Shown here piece by piece: positions 1 through 10,400 of a stretch of 57,891 nucleotides of DNA. Below the pieces are notes generated by a model, which saw nothing but the letters and a program-made list of their open reading frames with translations, was not told the DNA's origin and searched no databases. Position 1 is the first letter of the stretch, and each line of letters begins with the position of its first letter. The stretch spans positions 1 to 57,891 of the forward strand of contig JAGWVU010000030.1 of NCBI GenBank assembly GCA_018970725.1. The letters are read 5' to 3'. Origin of the DNA: Verrucomicrobiota bacterium (GTDB lineage: Bacteria > Verrucomicrobiota > Verrucomicrobiia > Verrucomicrobiales > DEV007). A program made the translations under genes and the position numbers.

Positions 1-811
1 TGGGGCCATGTCCCCCTTTTTCAAAAAACAGGGCCTCGGCTGAAACTCCCTTCCGGCGCAGGGCCATCGTATAACGCCATGCATTTTCCACGGGGACCCC
101 CATGTCATCCATGGCATGGAGGATCCAGGCCGGCGGCGTCCCGGAATCCACCCTTAGGTCCGTCGAGAAACGGGCCGCCTCCCCGGCCGAGTCCGTTCCG
201 GTCAGATTCCGCCGGGATCCCCGGTGCCCCACCTCGTCATCCATGGAGATCACGGGGTAACAAAGGATCGAGAAATCGGGCCGCGCGGAGCCGGGATCGA
301 TCAAGGTTCCCTCCACATCCGCCTCCGTCTCCCCGGCCGTGGCCACAAAAGACGCGAGGTGCCCGCCCGCCGAAAACCCCCAAACCCCGATCCGGGCCGG
401 GTCCACGTTCCAACCGGCAGCCCGGGCCCGCACCATCCGAATGGCGCGGCGGGCGTCCATCAAGGGGATTTCCCAGTGCCCGTTGGGCAAGCGATACTTC
501 AACACGAAGGCGGCGATCCCCCGTTGCACCAGCCACTCCGCGATCGGCGTCCCCTCGGTGAGCGTGCAGACACTGCCGTAGCCACCGCCGGGAATCACCA
601 CCACCGCCGCCACGGGCGCTTTGGCCTCCGGCACGAGAAAAGGACTCAAGGTGGCCACGGAGACGTTGCGGACTCCCGCCGGCGTCGGCACCTCCGGTCC
701 GGTCAATCCGTTCTCCATCGGCGCCTTGGCCGGCCATAACGGAATCTCCTCCGCATCGACCGCAGCCAGAAAGCACCCCAGCATCCACACACTCCTCCAT
801 CCTGCCATCAT
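1..811 (-). CDS. Alpha/beta hydrolase (esterase), 3' end missing
   Basis: The frame is open from the ATG at 811 to the left edge, so about 270 residues are present and the end is lost. Residues 1-20 (MMAGWRSVWMLGCFLAAVDA) form a signal peptide, so the enzyme is exported. PGGGYG is the oxyanion-hole loop, GFSAGGH carries the nucleophilic serine, HAMDDMGVP carries the acidic residue, and KGGHG near the window edge supplies the catalytic histidine. This order matches the acetylxylan-esterase-like (BD-FAE/Axe1) group common in polysaccharide-degrading Verrucomicrobiota and Planctomycetota. The likely role is removing acetyl or similar esters from glycans; the exact substrate cannot be read from the sequence. 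It is divergent from mfd, with 115 bp between the starts. A second ATG at 808 is equally possible. Confidence 0.85.
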   Translation of the reverse strand, partial: MMAGWRSVWMLGCFLAAVDAEEIPLWPAKAPMENGLTGPEVPTPAGVRNVSVATLSPFLVPEAKAPVAAVVVIPGGGYGSVCTLTEGTPIAEWLVQRGIAAFVLKYRLPNGHWEIPLMDARRAIRMVRARAAGWNVDPARIGVWGFSAGGHLASFVATAGETEADVEGTLIDPGSARPDFSILCYPVISMDDEVGHRGSRRNLTGTDSAGEAARFSTDLRVDSGTPPAWILHAMDDMGVPVENAWRYTMALRRKGVSAEALFFEKGGHGP

Positions 812-926
812 GCACTCATCCTGCCCCGGAGTTTCCCGAAATCCAAGGAAATTACACGCCCGTCCGCCCTCTTTGTTCGCCAAACGTTGCCGAACGCGGT
901 TTTCCGGCGATCATGACCGCTTCCCC

Positions 927-3900
927 ATGGAGGCCCTGGCCACGACTCCCATCCCCCTTCTCCCCGCCCCGGAGTGGTTTGCCTCCACCCCCCGTCTTCC
1001 GGACCCGGGCCCCGGCCGCGAATGGTCCCAGGTCGCCGAACCGGCCCAACCGTTTGTCGCCGCCGCCCTCCTCCGCCACCACGACGCCCGGCGCGTCTGG
1101 ATCGTCTGCCGGGATGTCCGCGTCCAAGAGCAGATGCACCACGACCTGCGCGTCTGGGGCGTGCCCTCCCATTTTTTCCCCGAACTCGAGTTCTCCGGGT
1201 TTGCCGATGCCCTGCCGGACCCGGACATCGCGGCGGACCGGCTCGCCATCCTCAGCCTCATGGGCCGGGCCACCGATCCCGCGGAACGACTCGTCGTCAT
1301 CCTCGGCGAAGAGAGCCTCGGCGATGCCGTCCCCGCCCCGGGCTCCCTGCAGAAGGAGGAAATCCGCCTCTCCCCGGCGGAAAGAATCGACCTGCCGGCA
1401 CTCCTCGACCGACTCGAGGAAGCCGGGTATGAGCGCGTTCCGCAGGTCTTCCAACGCGGCCAGTTCGCCCTTCGCGGCGGCATCCTCGACATCTTCTCCT
1501 GGCAAAACCCGGTCCCCTTCCGCGCCGAACTTTTCGACGATGAAATCGAATCCCTGCGCGAGTTCGATGTCGACGACCAGATTTCCACCGGCCGCGTCCC
1601 CTCGGCCACGATCCTGCTCGAGGCCAGCACCGGAGGCGGACACGTCGACCTCGCCGCCTATCTTCGCCCGGATGATCTGGTGATCGGGGTCGAGTGCGAC
1701 GCCAGGGGGCGCGCCCACCGCACCATCCTCTCCGGAGGCGAACCGGAGAACGCCCACCTCGCTTGCTTCGACAACCCGCTCGGCGCTTTTGCCGCCGGGG
1801 ACTTCGTGCTGCAGGAAGTCCGCCGCACCCAGTTCATCCGCCAGATGCATGACTGGCACGCCGACGGTTGGCACGTCGCCATGGTCTTCAACACCGAGGG
1901 CGAACGGGAGCGCTTCGCGGAATTGGTCGATGCCGGCTTCCTCTCCGGCGGCCTCATCCAGCCCGTCCTCGGCCGGCTGGAACGCGGCTTTACCGTTCCG
2001 GCCGCCTCGCTGGCGGTTCTTTCCGACGCCGAAATCTTCGGCCGTTACCAGCACCTCCGCACCCGGCGGCTCTCGGAAAAACGCCTGAAGCAGCGCCGCG
2101 TCACCGGAGAATCGGATCTCCGGGAATACGCGGAGGGGGATTACGTGGTGCATCATGAATACGGGATCGGCAAATTCCTTGGGATCCAGAAACGGGACGG
2201 CATGGAAGTCATCGCCATCCGGTATGCGGACGATGCCACCCTCTACGTCCCGGTCGACCAATCCCACCTCGTCAATCGCTACGTCGGCGTCGGCAAGGCG
2301 AAACCCGATCTCGACCCCCTCGGCGGCAAACGCTGGAACCGCACCCGGGAAAAAGCGGAGAAATCCATCCTTGATTACGCCGCCCACCTGCTCGACACCC
2401 AGGCGGAGCGGACCACCAGCAAGCCCTACGCCCACACCCCGGACACGAAATGGCAGTGGGAGTTCGAGAACTCCTTCCTCTTCCAGGAGACGCCGGACCA
2501 ACTGACGGCCATCGCCCAGGTCAAAGAGGACATGGAGTCCGGCGTGCCCATGGATCGGCTGATCTGCGGGGACGTCGGCTTCGGGAAAACGGAGGTCGCC
2601 ATCCGCGCCGCGTTCAAGGCGGTCATGAGCGGACGGCAGGTCGCCCTCCTCGTCCCCACCACCGTGCTGGCCCAACAACATTACCAGAACTTCCGCGAGC
2701 GGATGTCGGATTATCCGGTCACCATCGGCCTGCTGAGCCGCTATCGCACCCCCGCCGAACAACGCAAAACCCTCCAAGCCGCCGCCGCCGGCTCCGTGGA
2801 TATCCTCATCGGCACCCATCGCCTCATCTCCAAGGACGTCTCCTTCGCCAAACTCGGACTCGTCATCATCGACGAGGAACAGCGCTTCGGCGTGAAGCAC
2901 AAGGAACGTTTCAAGGAACTCTTCCGCAAGGTCGATATCCTCACCCTCTCCGCCACCCCGATCCCCCGGACCCTTTATCTCTCCCTCATGGGCGTGAAGG
3001 ACATGTCCACGATCGATACCCCGCCACCGAACCGGATCCCGGTTTCCACCACGATCTGCCCCTACGACGAGCGTATCATCAAACAAGCCATCGAACGCGA
3101 GTTGCATCGTCAGGGCCAGGTCTTTTTCCTCCACAACCGCGTCCAATCCATCCTCACGTTCAAAGAAAAACTCGAGAAACTCGTCCCCGGGGCCCGCATC
3201 GGCGTCGGTCACGGACAAATGGACGAGGGCCTGCTCGAAGACGTGATGAACCGGTTCGTCAACCACGAATTCGATGTGCTCGTCAGCACCACCATCATCG
3301 AGAGCGGCGTCGATATCCCCAACGCCAACACCATCATCATCGACCGCGCCGACCGCTTCGGACTGGCCGATCTTTACCAATTGCGCGGCCGGGTGGGGCG
3401 CTCCGGCACCAAGGCTTACGCCATTCTCCTCATCCCGCGGGATCTCATCACCGCCGGCGATGCCCGCCGCCGCATCACCGCCATCAAACAATATACCGCC
3501 CTCGGCTCCGGATTCAAAATCGCCATGCGCGATCTCGAAATCCGCGGAGCCGGCAATCTCCTCGGCACCCAGCAAAGCGGTCACATCGCCGCCGTCGGCT
3601 TCGATCTCTATTGCCGACTCCTGAAACAATCCATCGCCAAACTCAAAGGAGAACGGATCACGCGAACCGTTGATGTCGCCATCAACATCGATTTCCTCTG
3701 CACCAGCGAAAGCGAATTCGCCCGCGCCCCTCAAGGCAAACTCCCCGCCTTTCTCCCGGTCGGTTATATGACCGATCCCAAACACCGCATCACCGGATAC
3801 CGCGAACTGGCCGAAGTCGCCACCCTCGCGGAACTCCACACCATCGCGCGCCATTGGCAGGACCGCTTTGGAAGACGCCCGGAAGAGACCGAAAACCTCC

Positions 3901-4088
3901 TCCGCGCCACCGAACTGAAACTGCGCTGCGCCCACAAACAGGTCTCCATTTGTGAAATCAAAGAGGACAAACTTATCCTCACAAGAAACGGACGCGGGAT
4001 CCAGATCGAAGGCAAATACCCCCGCCTCGAATCCAAAACCCCCAAGGACCGCCTGCTCGAAGCGCTGGACCTCGTGAAATCACTCTGA
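927..4088 (+). CDS. mfd: Transcription-repair coupling factor Mfd
   Basis: Mfd is a cytoplasmic ATP-dependent DNA translocase. It removes RNA polymerase stalled at lesions and recruits UvrA. The protein has 1053 residues: a UvrB-like N-terminal region, a CarD-like RNA-polymerase-interaction domain from about residue 404 (GDYVVHHEYGIGKFLG), Walker A GDVGFGKTE at about 548, the Walker B variant DEEQRFG at about 649, LSATPIPRTL, the RecG-like translocation motif ending in QLRGRVGRS, and a C-terminal D7 domain. It is about 95 residues shorter than E. coli Mfd, mainly in the N-terminal part. The ATG at 927 was chosen because earlier in-frame starts would run into the divergent hydrolase and add sequence unlike the family. 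It is convergent with the FAD oxidoreductase, 51 bp away. Confidence 0.96.
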   Translation: MEALATTPIPLLPAPEWFASTPRLPDPGPGREWSQVAEPAQPFVAAALLRHHDARRVWIVCRDVRVQEQMHHDLRVWGVPSHFFPELEFSGFADALPDPDIAADRLAILSLMGRATDPAERLVVILGEESLGDAVPAPGSLQKEEIRLSPAERIDLPALLDRLEEAGYERVPQVFQRGQFALRGGILDIFSWQNPVPFRAELFDDEIESLREFDVDDQISTGRVPSATILLEASTGGGHVDLAAYLRPDDLVIGVECDARGRAHRTILSGGEPENAHLACFDNPLGAFAAGDFVLQEVRRTQFIRQMHDWHADGWHVAMVFNTEGERERFAELVDAGFLSGGLIQPVLGRLERGFTVPAASLAVLSDAEIFGRYQHLRTRRLSEKRLKQRRVTGESDLREYAEGDYVVHHEYGIGKFLGIQKRDGMEVIAIRYADDATLYVPVDQSHLVNRYVGVGKAKPDLDPLGGKRWNRTREKAEKSILDYAAHLLDTQAERTTSKPYAHTPDTKWQWEFENSFLFQETPDQLTAIAQVKEDMESGVPMDRLICGDVGFGKTEVAIRAAFKAVMSGRQVALLVPTTVLAQQHYQNFRERMSDYPVTIGLLSRYRTPAEQRKTLQAAAAGSVDILIGTHRLISKDVSFAKLGLVIIDEEQRFGVKHKERFKELFRKVDILTLSATPIPRTLYLSLMGVKDMSTIDTPPPNRIPVSTTICPYDERIIKQAIERELHRQGQVFFLHNRVQSILTFKEKLEKLVPGARIGVGHGQMDEGLLEDVMNRFVNHEFDVLVSTTIIESGVDIPNANTIIIDRADRFGLADLYQLRGRVGRSGTKAYAILLIPRDLITAGDARRRITAIKQYTALGSGFKIAMRDLEIRGAGNLLGTQQSGHIAAVGFDLYCRLLKQSIAKLKGERITRTVDVAINIDFLCTSESEFARAPQGKLPAFLPVGYMTDPKHRITGYRELAEVATLAELHTIARHWQDRFGRRPEETENLLRATELKLRCAHKQVSICEIKEDKLILTRNGRGIQIEGKYPRLESKTPKDRLLEALDLVKSL

Positions 4089-4139
4089 CCGAAACCCCGG
4101 GGAGCGACCGGCGGCAAGACCTCAAGATCCGCGGGCGGG

Positions 4140-5948
4140 CTACGGAGAAGCCGGAGGAACGGCCTTCGCCTTGAGCCGTTCCTGCCAGTCCTTGTGCTTC
4201 TGTTTGAAGGCTTGGAAGCCGCGATATTCCTCCGGCGAGATGCGGCCGTCCTTGTCCTTGTCGATGCCATCGAAGGCCCACTCATAACCGCGCTTGGCCT
4301 CGTTCCATTCGTCGCGCGAGTTCCAGCCGACGGCTTCGGTTTCGTTGAGTTCGAGGATCTGGCCCGCATCGAGCAAGGCGCGGCGGTAGCGCGGGAAGTC
4401 GATGGCCTGCACGGCGACGTTTTCCTTGATCGCCTGCGCGGCGGCGAGGCCCGCTGAGAGACCAAGCGTGATCCACACGGGCTCCATGCGGATGCACGTC
4501 ATCGCGATGTGACTCGCAGAGCAGCACACAGGCACAAGGAGGTTCTCGCACTCGTTCTGCCGCGGCCGGATCGCGCGATAGGGCAGGCGATGGATGCCGC
4601 TGTGCGCCGTATTCGCCTTCATGATGCTGAACTCGCCGCCACTGAGCGCGATGCGGCCCTCGTGGGCGATGGTGGCATACGGCCAGTCATCGACGCCGTA
4701 GCTGCCCAGACCGACGGAGTCTTCCGGGGTCGTTGCGCCTTCGAGATCCTTTTGCGTGACCGTGTAATCCGACTTCATGCGCCGCGCCTCGCGCACGTAA
4801 AGTTGGTGCGGCCAGCCGTTGGTCTCGTCAAAAATGCCGCGCTGGAAGCCGATGGCCTCCGCCCGCTCGCGAAACTCCGGCGGCGCGGACGGATCGGTGC
4901 GCAGGAAATGATACATCCCGCGCACGAAGTTCATCTGATCCCGCCAGATGCGCGAACGCGTGGCCCAGTCCCCATCGGGATACGCCGCATTCCCGCCCGC
5001 GACCGACTGCGCCCAGAGCGCACGGCTCGAATTGCCGCTGAAGATTCCCCATCCGTTGTTCTCCGAGTATTCGCCGAGCACGTGCATCTTCCGCCCCGCG
5101 CGCATATCCACACCCTTCTGAAAACCACGGCGGAAGATCTCGTAATGGCGCGGATCATACTCATCCGGTTTCTCGATCCGGATCGGGTCCTTGCGCGTGA
5201 GCACCCAGCGGAAGGCATACATCATCGTCAGCTTGTCCGCACTTCCCGGCGGACCGATGCAGATGTCCTGCAAAAGCGGCAGCAGCCCGCTCTTCGGCTC
5301 ACCCGGCTTGACATACGGATCGATGTCGTAGCGCATCAAAATCGGTCGCACGCCGCCGAGCGACTCACTGTATTCCTCGCGCGATTCACGGCCCCAAGTA
5401 TAACTCACGCCGGATTTCGCCATGAGATCGCCTTCATACGAGCAGTCGATGAAGACCCGTGCCGCCACCGTCCTTGCCTCCCTCGTCAATGGCTGTTCGA
5501 TAGGGCAGCCGAGTTGATCCGGCGGCGCGTGATCCAGGATGATGCGGCGAATCCTCACGCCTTCCTTCACCACGCTCGCGAGCCGATGCTCGCGGATCAC
5601 CGGGATGCCGCGCCGGGCAAGTTCGCTTTGGTAAAGCTTGCGCATCGCCACATCGTCCTTGTCGATCAGGAGCCGCCGCGCCATCCGACCCACCGATTGC
5701 CTGTAGCCCCAATCAATCGCGTTCAATCCCCCGCCGCTCATGCCGCCAAGCCATCGCGAAGGCTCGACCACAATCACCTTCGCCCCCGCATCCGCCGCGC
5801 CGATGGCCGCCGCGATACCGCTCGCCGTCGCACCATGGATGCAGACGTCGGCTTCAACGAAACCGGCGGCCATGACCCGGGAATCCCACGGGCAGGCGGC
5901 GAGAGTGGCGGCGGTGGTGGAGAGAAAATGACGACGCTTGGCGAGCAT
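4140..5948 (-). CDS. Exported FAD-dependent oxidoreductase with C-terminal EF-hand
   Basis: The 602-residue protein belongs to the FAD-dependent oxidoreductase family PF12831. The start MLAKRRHFLSTTAATLAA holds a twin-arginine motif (RRHFL), so Tat export of the folded flavoprotein is likely. HGATASGIAAAIGAADAG followed by an acidic strand end (VVEPS) is the dinucleotide-binding fold, and RWLGGMSGGGLNAID is the typical family continuation. FIDCSYEGDLMAKSG in the middle is also characteristic of the family. At the C terminus DKDKDGRISPEEY is a canonical calcium-binding EF-hand loop, which is not a standard part of the family. The substrate is unknown; relatives occur in glycan-degradation clusters. 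The ATG at 5948 places the signal sequence at the N terminus; the open frame extends to 6023 but the extra residues do not resemble the family. Codon choice resembles the 40-57 kb block more than its neighbours. Confidence 0.88.
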   Translation of the reverse strand: MLAKRRHFLSTTAATLAACPWDSRVMAAGFVEADVCIHGATASGIAAAIGAADAGAKVIVVEPSRWLGGMSGGGLNAIDWGYRQSVGRMARRLLIDKDDVAMRKLYQSELARRGIPVIREHRLASVVKEGVRIRRIILDHAPPDQLGCPIEQPLTREARTVAARVFIDCSYEGDLMAKSGVSYTWGRESREEYSESLGGVRPILMRYDIDPYVKPGEPKSGLLPLLQDICIGPPGSADKLTMMYAFRWVLTRKDPIRIEKPDEYDPRHYEIFRRGFQKGVDMRAGRKMHVLGEYSENNGWGIFSGNSSRALWAQSVAGGNAAYPDGDWATRSRIWRDQMNFVRGMYHFLRTDPSAPPEFRERAEAIGFQRGIFDETNGWPHQLYVREARRMKSDYTVTQKDLEGATTPEDSVGLGSYGVDDWPYATIAHEGRIALSGGEFSIMKANTAHSGIHRLPYRAIRPRQNECENLLVPVCCSASHIAMTCIRMEPVWITLGLSAGLAAAQAIKENVAVQAIDFPRYRRALLDAGQILELNETEAVGWNSRDEWNEAKRGYEWAFDGIDKDKDGRISPEEYRGFQAFKQKHKDWQERLKAKAVPPASP

Positions 5949-6080
5949 GCGAGGACCGGTTTGCGCTTTTGGAGGGATGGGAGATAGCTCAGCATGCCGC
6001 GAACGGCAGTTCATAGGAAACAAATTGATCCCGGGCGGGCGGGTTTTGCGCCAGCCCCTGACTCCGGGCGCGCCGTCCCG

Positions 6081-7412
6081 TCAATGAGGCCACGGGAGGA
6101 AGAGACCGAGGAACCCGCAAACAGCGATCACCCACAGGAGATTGACCCGGAAGCGATGCAAAGCCACGAAGCTGGCCACTGCCAGCAGGACCAGAGGAAG
6201 ATCCGGCGGCTGGCCCGCCCCCGGCCAGACAACGTGGATCCCCAGCGTGACGGCCAGGTTGAGGATCACGCCGACCACGGCCGCGGTGATCCCCGTGAGA
6301 GCGGCGCTGAGTTTCGGAAGCTCCCCCAGCCGCTCGACCTGCGGCCCGAGCAGAAAGACGAACAAAAAGGAGGGAAGGAAGGTGACCCAAGTGGTCATCA
6401 TGGCCCCGAGGACCCCCGAGAGCAGGGGATCGAGACCTCCCGGAGCCTGCCACGCTCCCACGAAACCGACGAACTGGAGCACCATGATCAGAGGACCGGG
6501 CGTCGTCTCGGCCAAGGCCAGGCCGGACATCATTTGGTCATGGGTCAGCCATCCATGGGCTTCCACCGCCTCTTGCGCCACATAGGGCAACACCGCGTAA
6601 GCCCCGCCAAACGTCACCAGCGCGGCCTTGCTGAAGAAGAGTCCCATCCGGGTTTGGATGCTTTCCGGCCCGAGCCAAATTGACGAGGCCATCACCGGAG
6701 CCCACCACAGCGCCAAGCCGATGGCCGCGACGCGAAGATACCCGCCCACCGAACGGAGGGGCACCGCGGGCAACCGGATCCCGCCTGCGCCATCCCCGGC
6801 GCCTCCCGCATGCCTGTTGGCCGGAGGAAAAAGCGCGGGAAACCATGCATGCCCGAAAAAACCGATCAAACCCGCCAACGCGATGATGAGCACGAACGAG
6901 ACCTTCCCCCAAAAGATCAGCGCGAAAGCCCCGGCGGCAACGGCCCACAGGGCGGGGCCGCGCAAGGCGCGCTTTCCGATGCGCCCGACCGCCTCGAAAA
7001 CCACCGCGACCACCGCCGCCGACAACCCATGGAAAAGCCCCGCCAACCACGGGACGTTTCCGCCCGCGATGTAAAGCCAGCTGAGCCCAAGCAAAAGCAG
7101 AGCGGAGGGCAGGATGAACAAACCGCCTGCCACCACCCCGCCCTTCGCCCCGTGCAAGCGCCACCCGAGATACGTCGCCAACTGCTGGGCTTCCGGCCCC
7201 GGCAACAGCATGCAGAGATTCACGGCGTGGAGGAAATGCCCCTCACCGATCCATCGCTTGGTTTCCACCAGCTCCCGGTGCATGATCGCAATCTGACCCG
7301 CCGGTCCGCCGAAGCTGATCAAGCCCAGTTTGGCCCAGAACGCAACGGCCTCGCGGAAGCCGGGAATCCGTTCCGCCCCGCCCGGCGGATCCATGGGTGG
7401 TTCACTGGTCAC
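6081..7412 (-). CDS. chrA: Chromate transporter, ChrA (CHR) family
   Basis: This is a polytopic inner-membrane protein of about 443 residues with two tandem CHR domains, the long-chain arrangement of the family, which exports chromate. Domain 1 begins KLGLISFGGPAGQIAIMHRE and contains NLCMLLPGPEAQQLATYLG. Domain 2 contains ALVTFGGAYAVLPYVAQEA and GLALAETTPGPLIMVLQFVG. The FGG and PGP motifs in both halves are diagnostic. I chose the GTG at 7412 because AGGAA lies 4-5 bases upstream; the ATG at 7394, just after the upstream stop, is a close alternative. It lies immediately downstream of the giant exoprotein gene and overlaps or abuts it, so the two may be co-transcribed. A chromate role is inferred from the family; physiological substrates of many members are untested. 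Confidence 0.9.
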   Translation of the reverse strand: MTSEPPMDPPGGAERIPGFREAVAFWAKLGLISFGGPAGQIAIMHRELVETKRWIGEGHFLHAVNLCMLLPGPEAQQLATYLGWRLHGAKGGVVAGGLFILPSALLLLGLSWLYIAGGNVPWLAGLFHGLSAAVVAVVFEAVGRIGKRALRGPALWAVAAGAFALIFWGKVSFVLIIALAGLIGFFGHAWFPALFPPANRHAGGAGDGAGGIRLPAVPLRSVGGYLRVAAIGLALWWAPVMASSIWLGPESIQTRMGLFFSKAALVTFGGAYAVLPYVAQEAVEAHGWLTHDQMMSGLALAETTPGPLIMVLQFVGFVGAWQAPGGLDPLLSGVLGAMMTTWVTFLPSFLFVFLLGPQVERLGELPKLSAALTGITAAVVGVILNLAVTLGIHVVWPGAGQPPDLPLVLLAVASFVALHRFRVNLLWVIAVCGFLGLFLPWPH

Positions 7413-10400
7413 GTCGTTCCTGTTCTTCTTCCGTTCCAAACTCCTCGTTCGCCTCTCCCCCACCATACCCCAGAATTTCCACCATGACGACGCTCGGCGG
7501 GCCTTCGACCGCCGCGGCCTGGTTCGGGGCCTGCCCGCTTTTCTGGGCTTCACCCATCGCGGCCGCACTCGCCCCGGCGGCACTTGAAGCCGCAGCCAAA
7601 CCGCCGCCGCTCACCCCCGTGGGCGCCACGACCGCGGGCGTGCCGCTGGAACTTCCGCCCACGCTGATGTTGTTGGAGTTCAACACGGTCACCGCCGCGA
7701 TGTTGAGGTTCCCGGTGGCCCGGATCCCCGCGTCACCGGCATCGACCGATCCGTTCGGAGCAATGAGGTCCACGCTTCCCGGAGGCACTCCAGCCACCGT
7801 GGCGAGCACGCCAATCCCGCCCCCCGTGGCGAGACCGGCCAGGTCGGTGGTCACCACCGCGCTCGTCGGATCGATCAGAACCCGCGTCGGCGGGGCCGAC
7901 TGAACGGTCTTGGACGACGCCCCGGCGGCGATATCCCCGTTCGTCGACCAGATCATGATATCGCCCCCGCGCAGCGTGAAGATCCGGGAAACCCCCAGAT
8001 TCACATCGCCATCGGTGAAGATTCGGATATCGCCCCCGGCCTCCGTGATCACGCCGGGCGGAATGAGCGCGTCCCGCGAAATCGCTTGCGCCAACATCAC
8101 GCCGCCGCCCGGCACGAGAAGACTGAGATCTCCGCCGGACTTGGTCCGGATGTCCCGTTCCCGGGTGATGATGTCCCCGTCCCAGCCACCTTGCCCAAAC
8201 AAGCTATCGATCGCCGCCAAACCATCCTTGTAGGTGCCGAAGGTGGGGCTGCCGGCCAGATTCCGATTCCGCCCGGAATCCCTGAGGACGAGGTAGAAGA
8301 GCTGTAGCGCCACCCGAGCGCGTTCGTCGGCGTCGAGACTTTGGATTTGATTGAGCGTCAAAGGGCCGGTCTGTCCTGAAAGCGTCAGCTCTCGCAAATA
8401 CCCCGCCCCCGCCGGTCCTCCGAGCACGGTGGAGAGGAAGGAATCCCACTTGATCCCACCTTCCGCCAGCCCAGGAGTGGAGCCCAGACCCGCACCAGCG
8501 ACGATGTTGGCACCATCGAACGGCAGGTAGGGGTTGCGCGCATTCCCAATGCTCAAGATCCCGGCCGCGGTTCCATCAGTGCTGGAAATGGCGGAACCGA
8601 GATCCAGATTGCGCCCGGCCAATACCTCCAAGGTTCCCGGCCCGCCGATCTGGAGGTCACCCGCCAACGGATTGTAACCCGCCTGATAGAACCCTTCCCG
8701 GACGAAGTTTGCGCCGGAAGTGGCGGCGACCCGCAGGGCGGAACTTGGATTGTAGGGGGTGAGATCGCGTCCACTGGCGATGACACTGACGTCATCTGAA
8801 CGAAGGTTTTGCAGATAAAAAGCCACGTCGGTGATGTCGCGGCCGGCCAGGATGCGCGTGTTCTTGGGGGAAAACAAGGTGACACCGCTGATATCCAGCC
8901 TTTCGGCATAGAGGCGGACCGGCTCGGCATCACCGGCATGCAACAAACCAGCCGCGTGCAGCACTTGTTTGGCCTGTTGCGAGGCCTGCGGCCCCAGGGT
9001 GGCCCCCGTTTCCCGGAAGAGCTGATCAACGGAGATCAGGAAATCCGTCTGGGTTCCGGGTAATTGGGAAGCAAGGCTCCCCACCAGCGTCTGGTAAGCG
9101 AAGGGCGACCTGACTCCGGGAATGGCACCGGGATCCGCATCGGAAACCGTAAACCGGGAAGAGACCCAGGCCGTAAGGTTCTCATTGGCGTTAAAGCCAG
9201 TCGGCTGCAGGCCGTTGATTCCGTTCCGGCTCAAGAGTTCCAGATTGCCGGTGGGAGAAGGCGAGAGGGTCAGATTGCCCGTCACGTTGATCCCGCCGGA
9301 GAACGCCGTCGCGCGCAAAGTCGCCGGCATCAGCCCGGCCACGGTACGGAACGGAATCGTATTCGTTTCCGCCAGCCTCAGCCAAGGTTGGGCATTTGCC
9401 GCAGTGCCCAGTCCGAGAACCTGCTGGGTCTGGGCCCAAGCCTCGAGCAAGGAAGTGAACACATTGTTCACGTAGGCCCCCTGCCGCAGGGACAGGGTGC
9501 CGCCCAAGGAGGAAACGTTGACCGAACTGTCCGCTGCGTAGGTGGAAAAGTAGGTCTTGTTCCAAAAGCTGTTGCCCAAGCCAACCGGAAGCAGAAACGG
9601 GTTCGCCACCGGTCCCAAAAGAACATCGCCACGGGCACTGACATCAAAACTCCCCTTACCAAGGAAGAGCGCCGTCGGCAACCACGAGGTCGGTGGGATC
9701 ACCGTGTTGGCTCCGGTTGCGGCGACGAAGGTTCCGGGGGAACGGGTGGCGTTCGTGGTGATCTGACCACCGGCCGTGAGCGTCGCCCGTCCCCGCTCCA
9801 CATAGAAGACGCCCGCGTCGATATGGTTCCCCGCACGAACGATGAGATCACCGCCGCCCAGCTCCACCAGGGTTTGGTTCGCGGCCAGGGGGTTGGCCAC
9901 CGTTCCCCTGGTGGTCCGGGCATTGGTCGGGACCACGGCGTCCACGTTGGTGATGTTCTGCCCCGCCCGCAAAACAAGGTTCCCGCCCCCCAGTGTGCCG
10001 GTCCCCTGGAAAAAGTTACTGAAATCGATCCACCAAGAGGTCGAAGCAACGGCGCTTCCGTTGCCGGTGGTGGTGAAGGCTCCGGTGGTGGGGTCCACGG
10101 CGCCCCGGCGATAGAGCCAGTTATTCGGAAGTTGGCGGGAGGAACTGGCTCCGATCCGTTCGATATCCGTTCCGGCCGTAATCGTAAGGTTGCCGCCGGC
10201 GACGCTGAAGCGTGCCGGATAGTTCTGCTGAACGGCTCCCAAATCGCTCTGGCCCCCGAACTGGGTGAGGCCAAAGGTATCGAATCTCCCTCCCAATGAC
10301 GGATCCGCGACCTGCGTCCCCGCGGTGTAAATACCCGCGAATTGATTGAGCAATTGGACGCTGCGGCCCGCATTCAGTTCGATGTCACCGCTGCCGGTCC

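Noticed and set aside
237-815. 192-residue minus-strand frame at the left end
   Set aside because: It is the wrong frame. The frame starting at 811 gives a clear esterase with signal peptide and catalytic motifs.
852-3935. Very long open frame on the minus strand opposite mfd
   Set aside because: It is the antisense shadow of a GC-rich gene. Its composition is low in complexity, it has no recognisable motif, and it fully overlaps the certain mfd gene.
4509-5987. Long plus-strand open frame opposite the FAD oxidoreductase
   Set aside because: The Arg/His-rich translation without motifs is a typical shadow of the real minus-strand gene.
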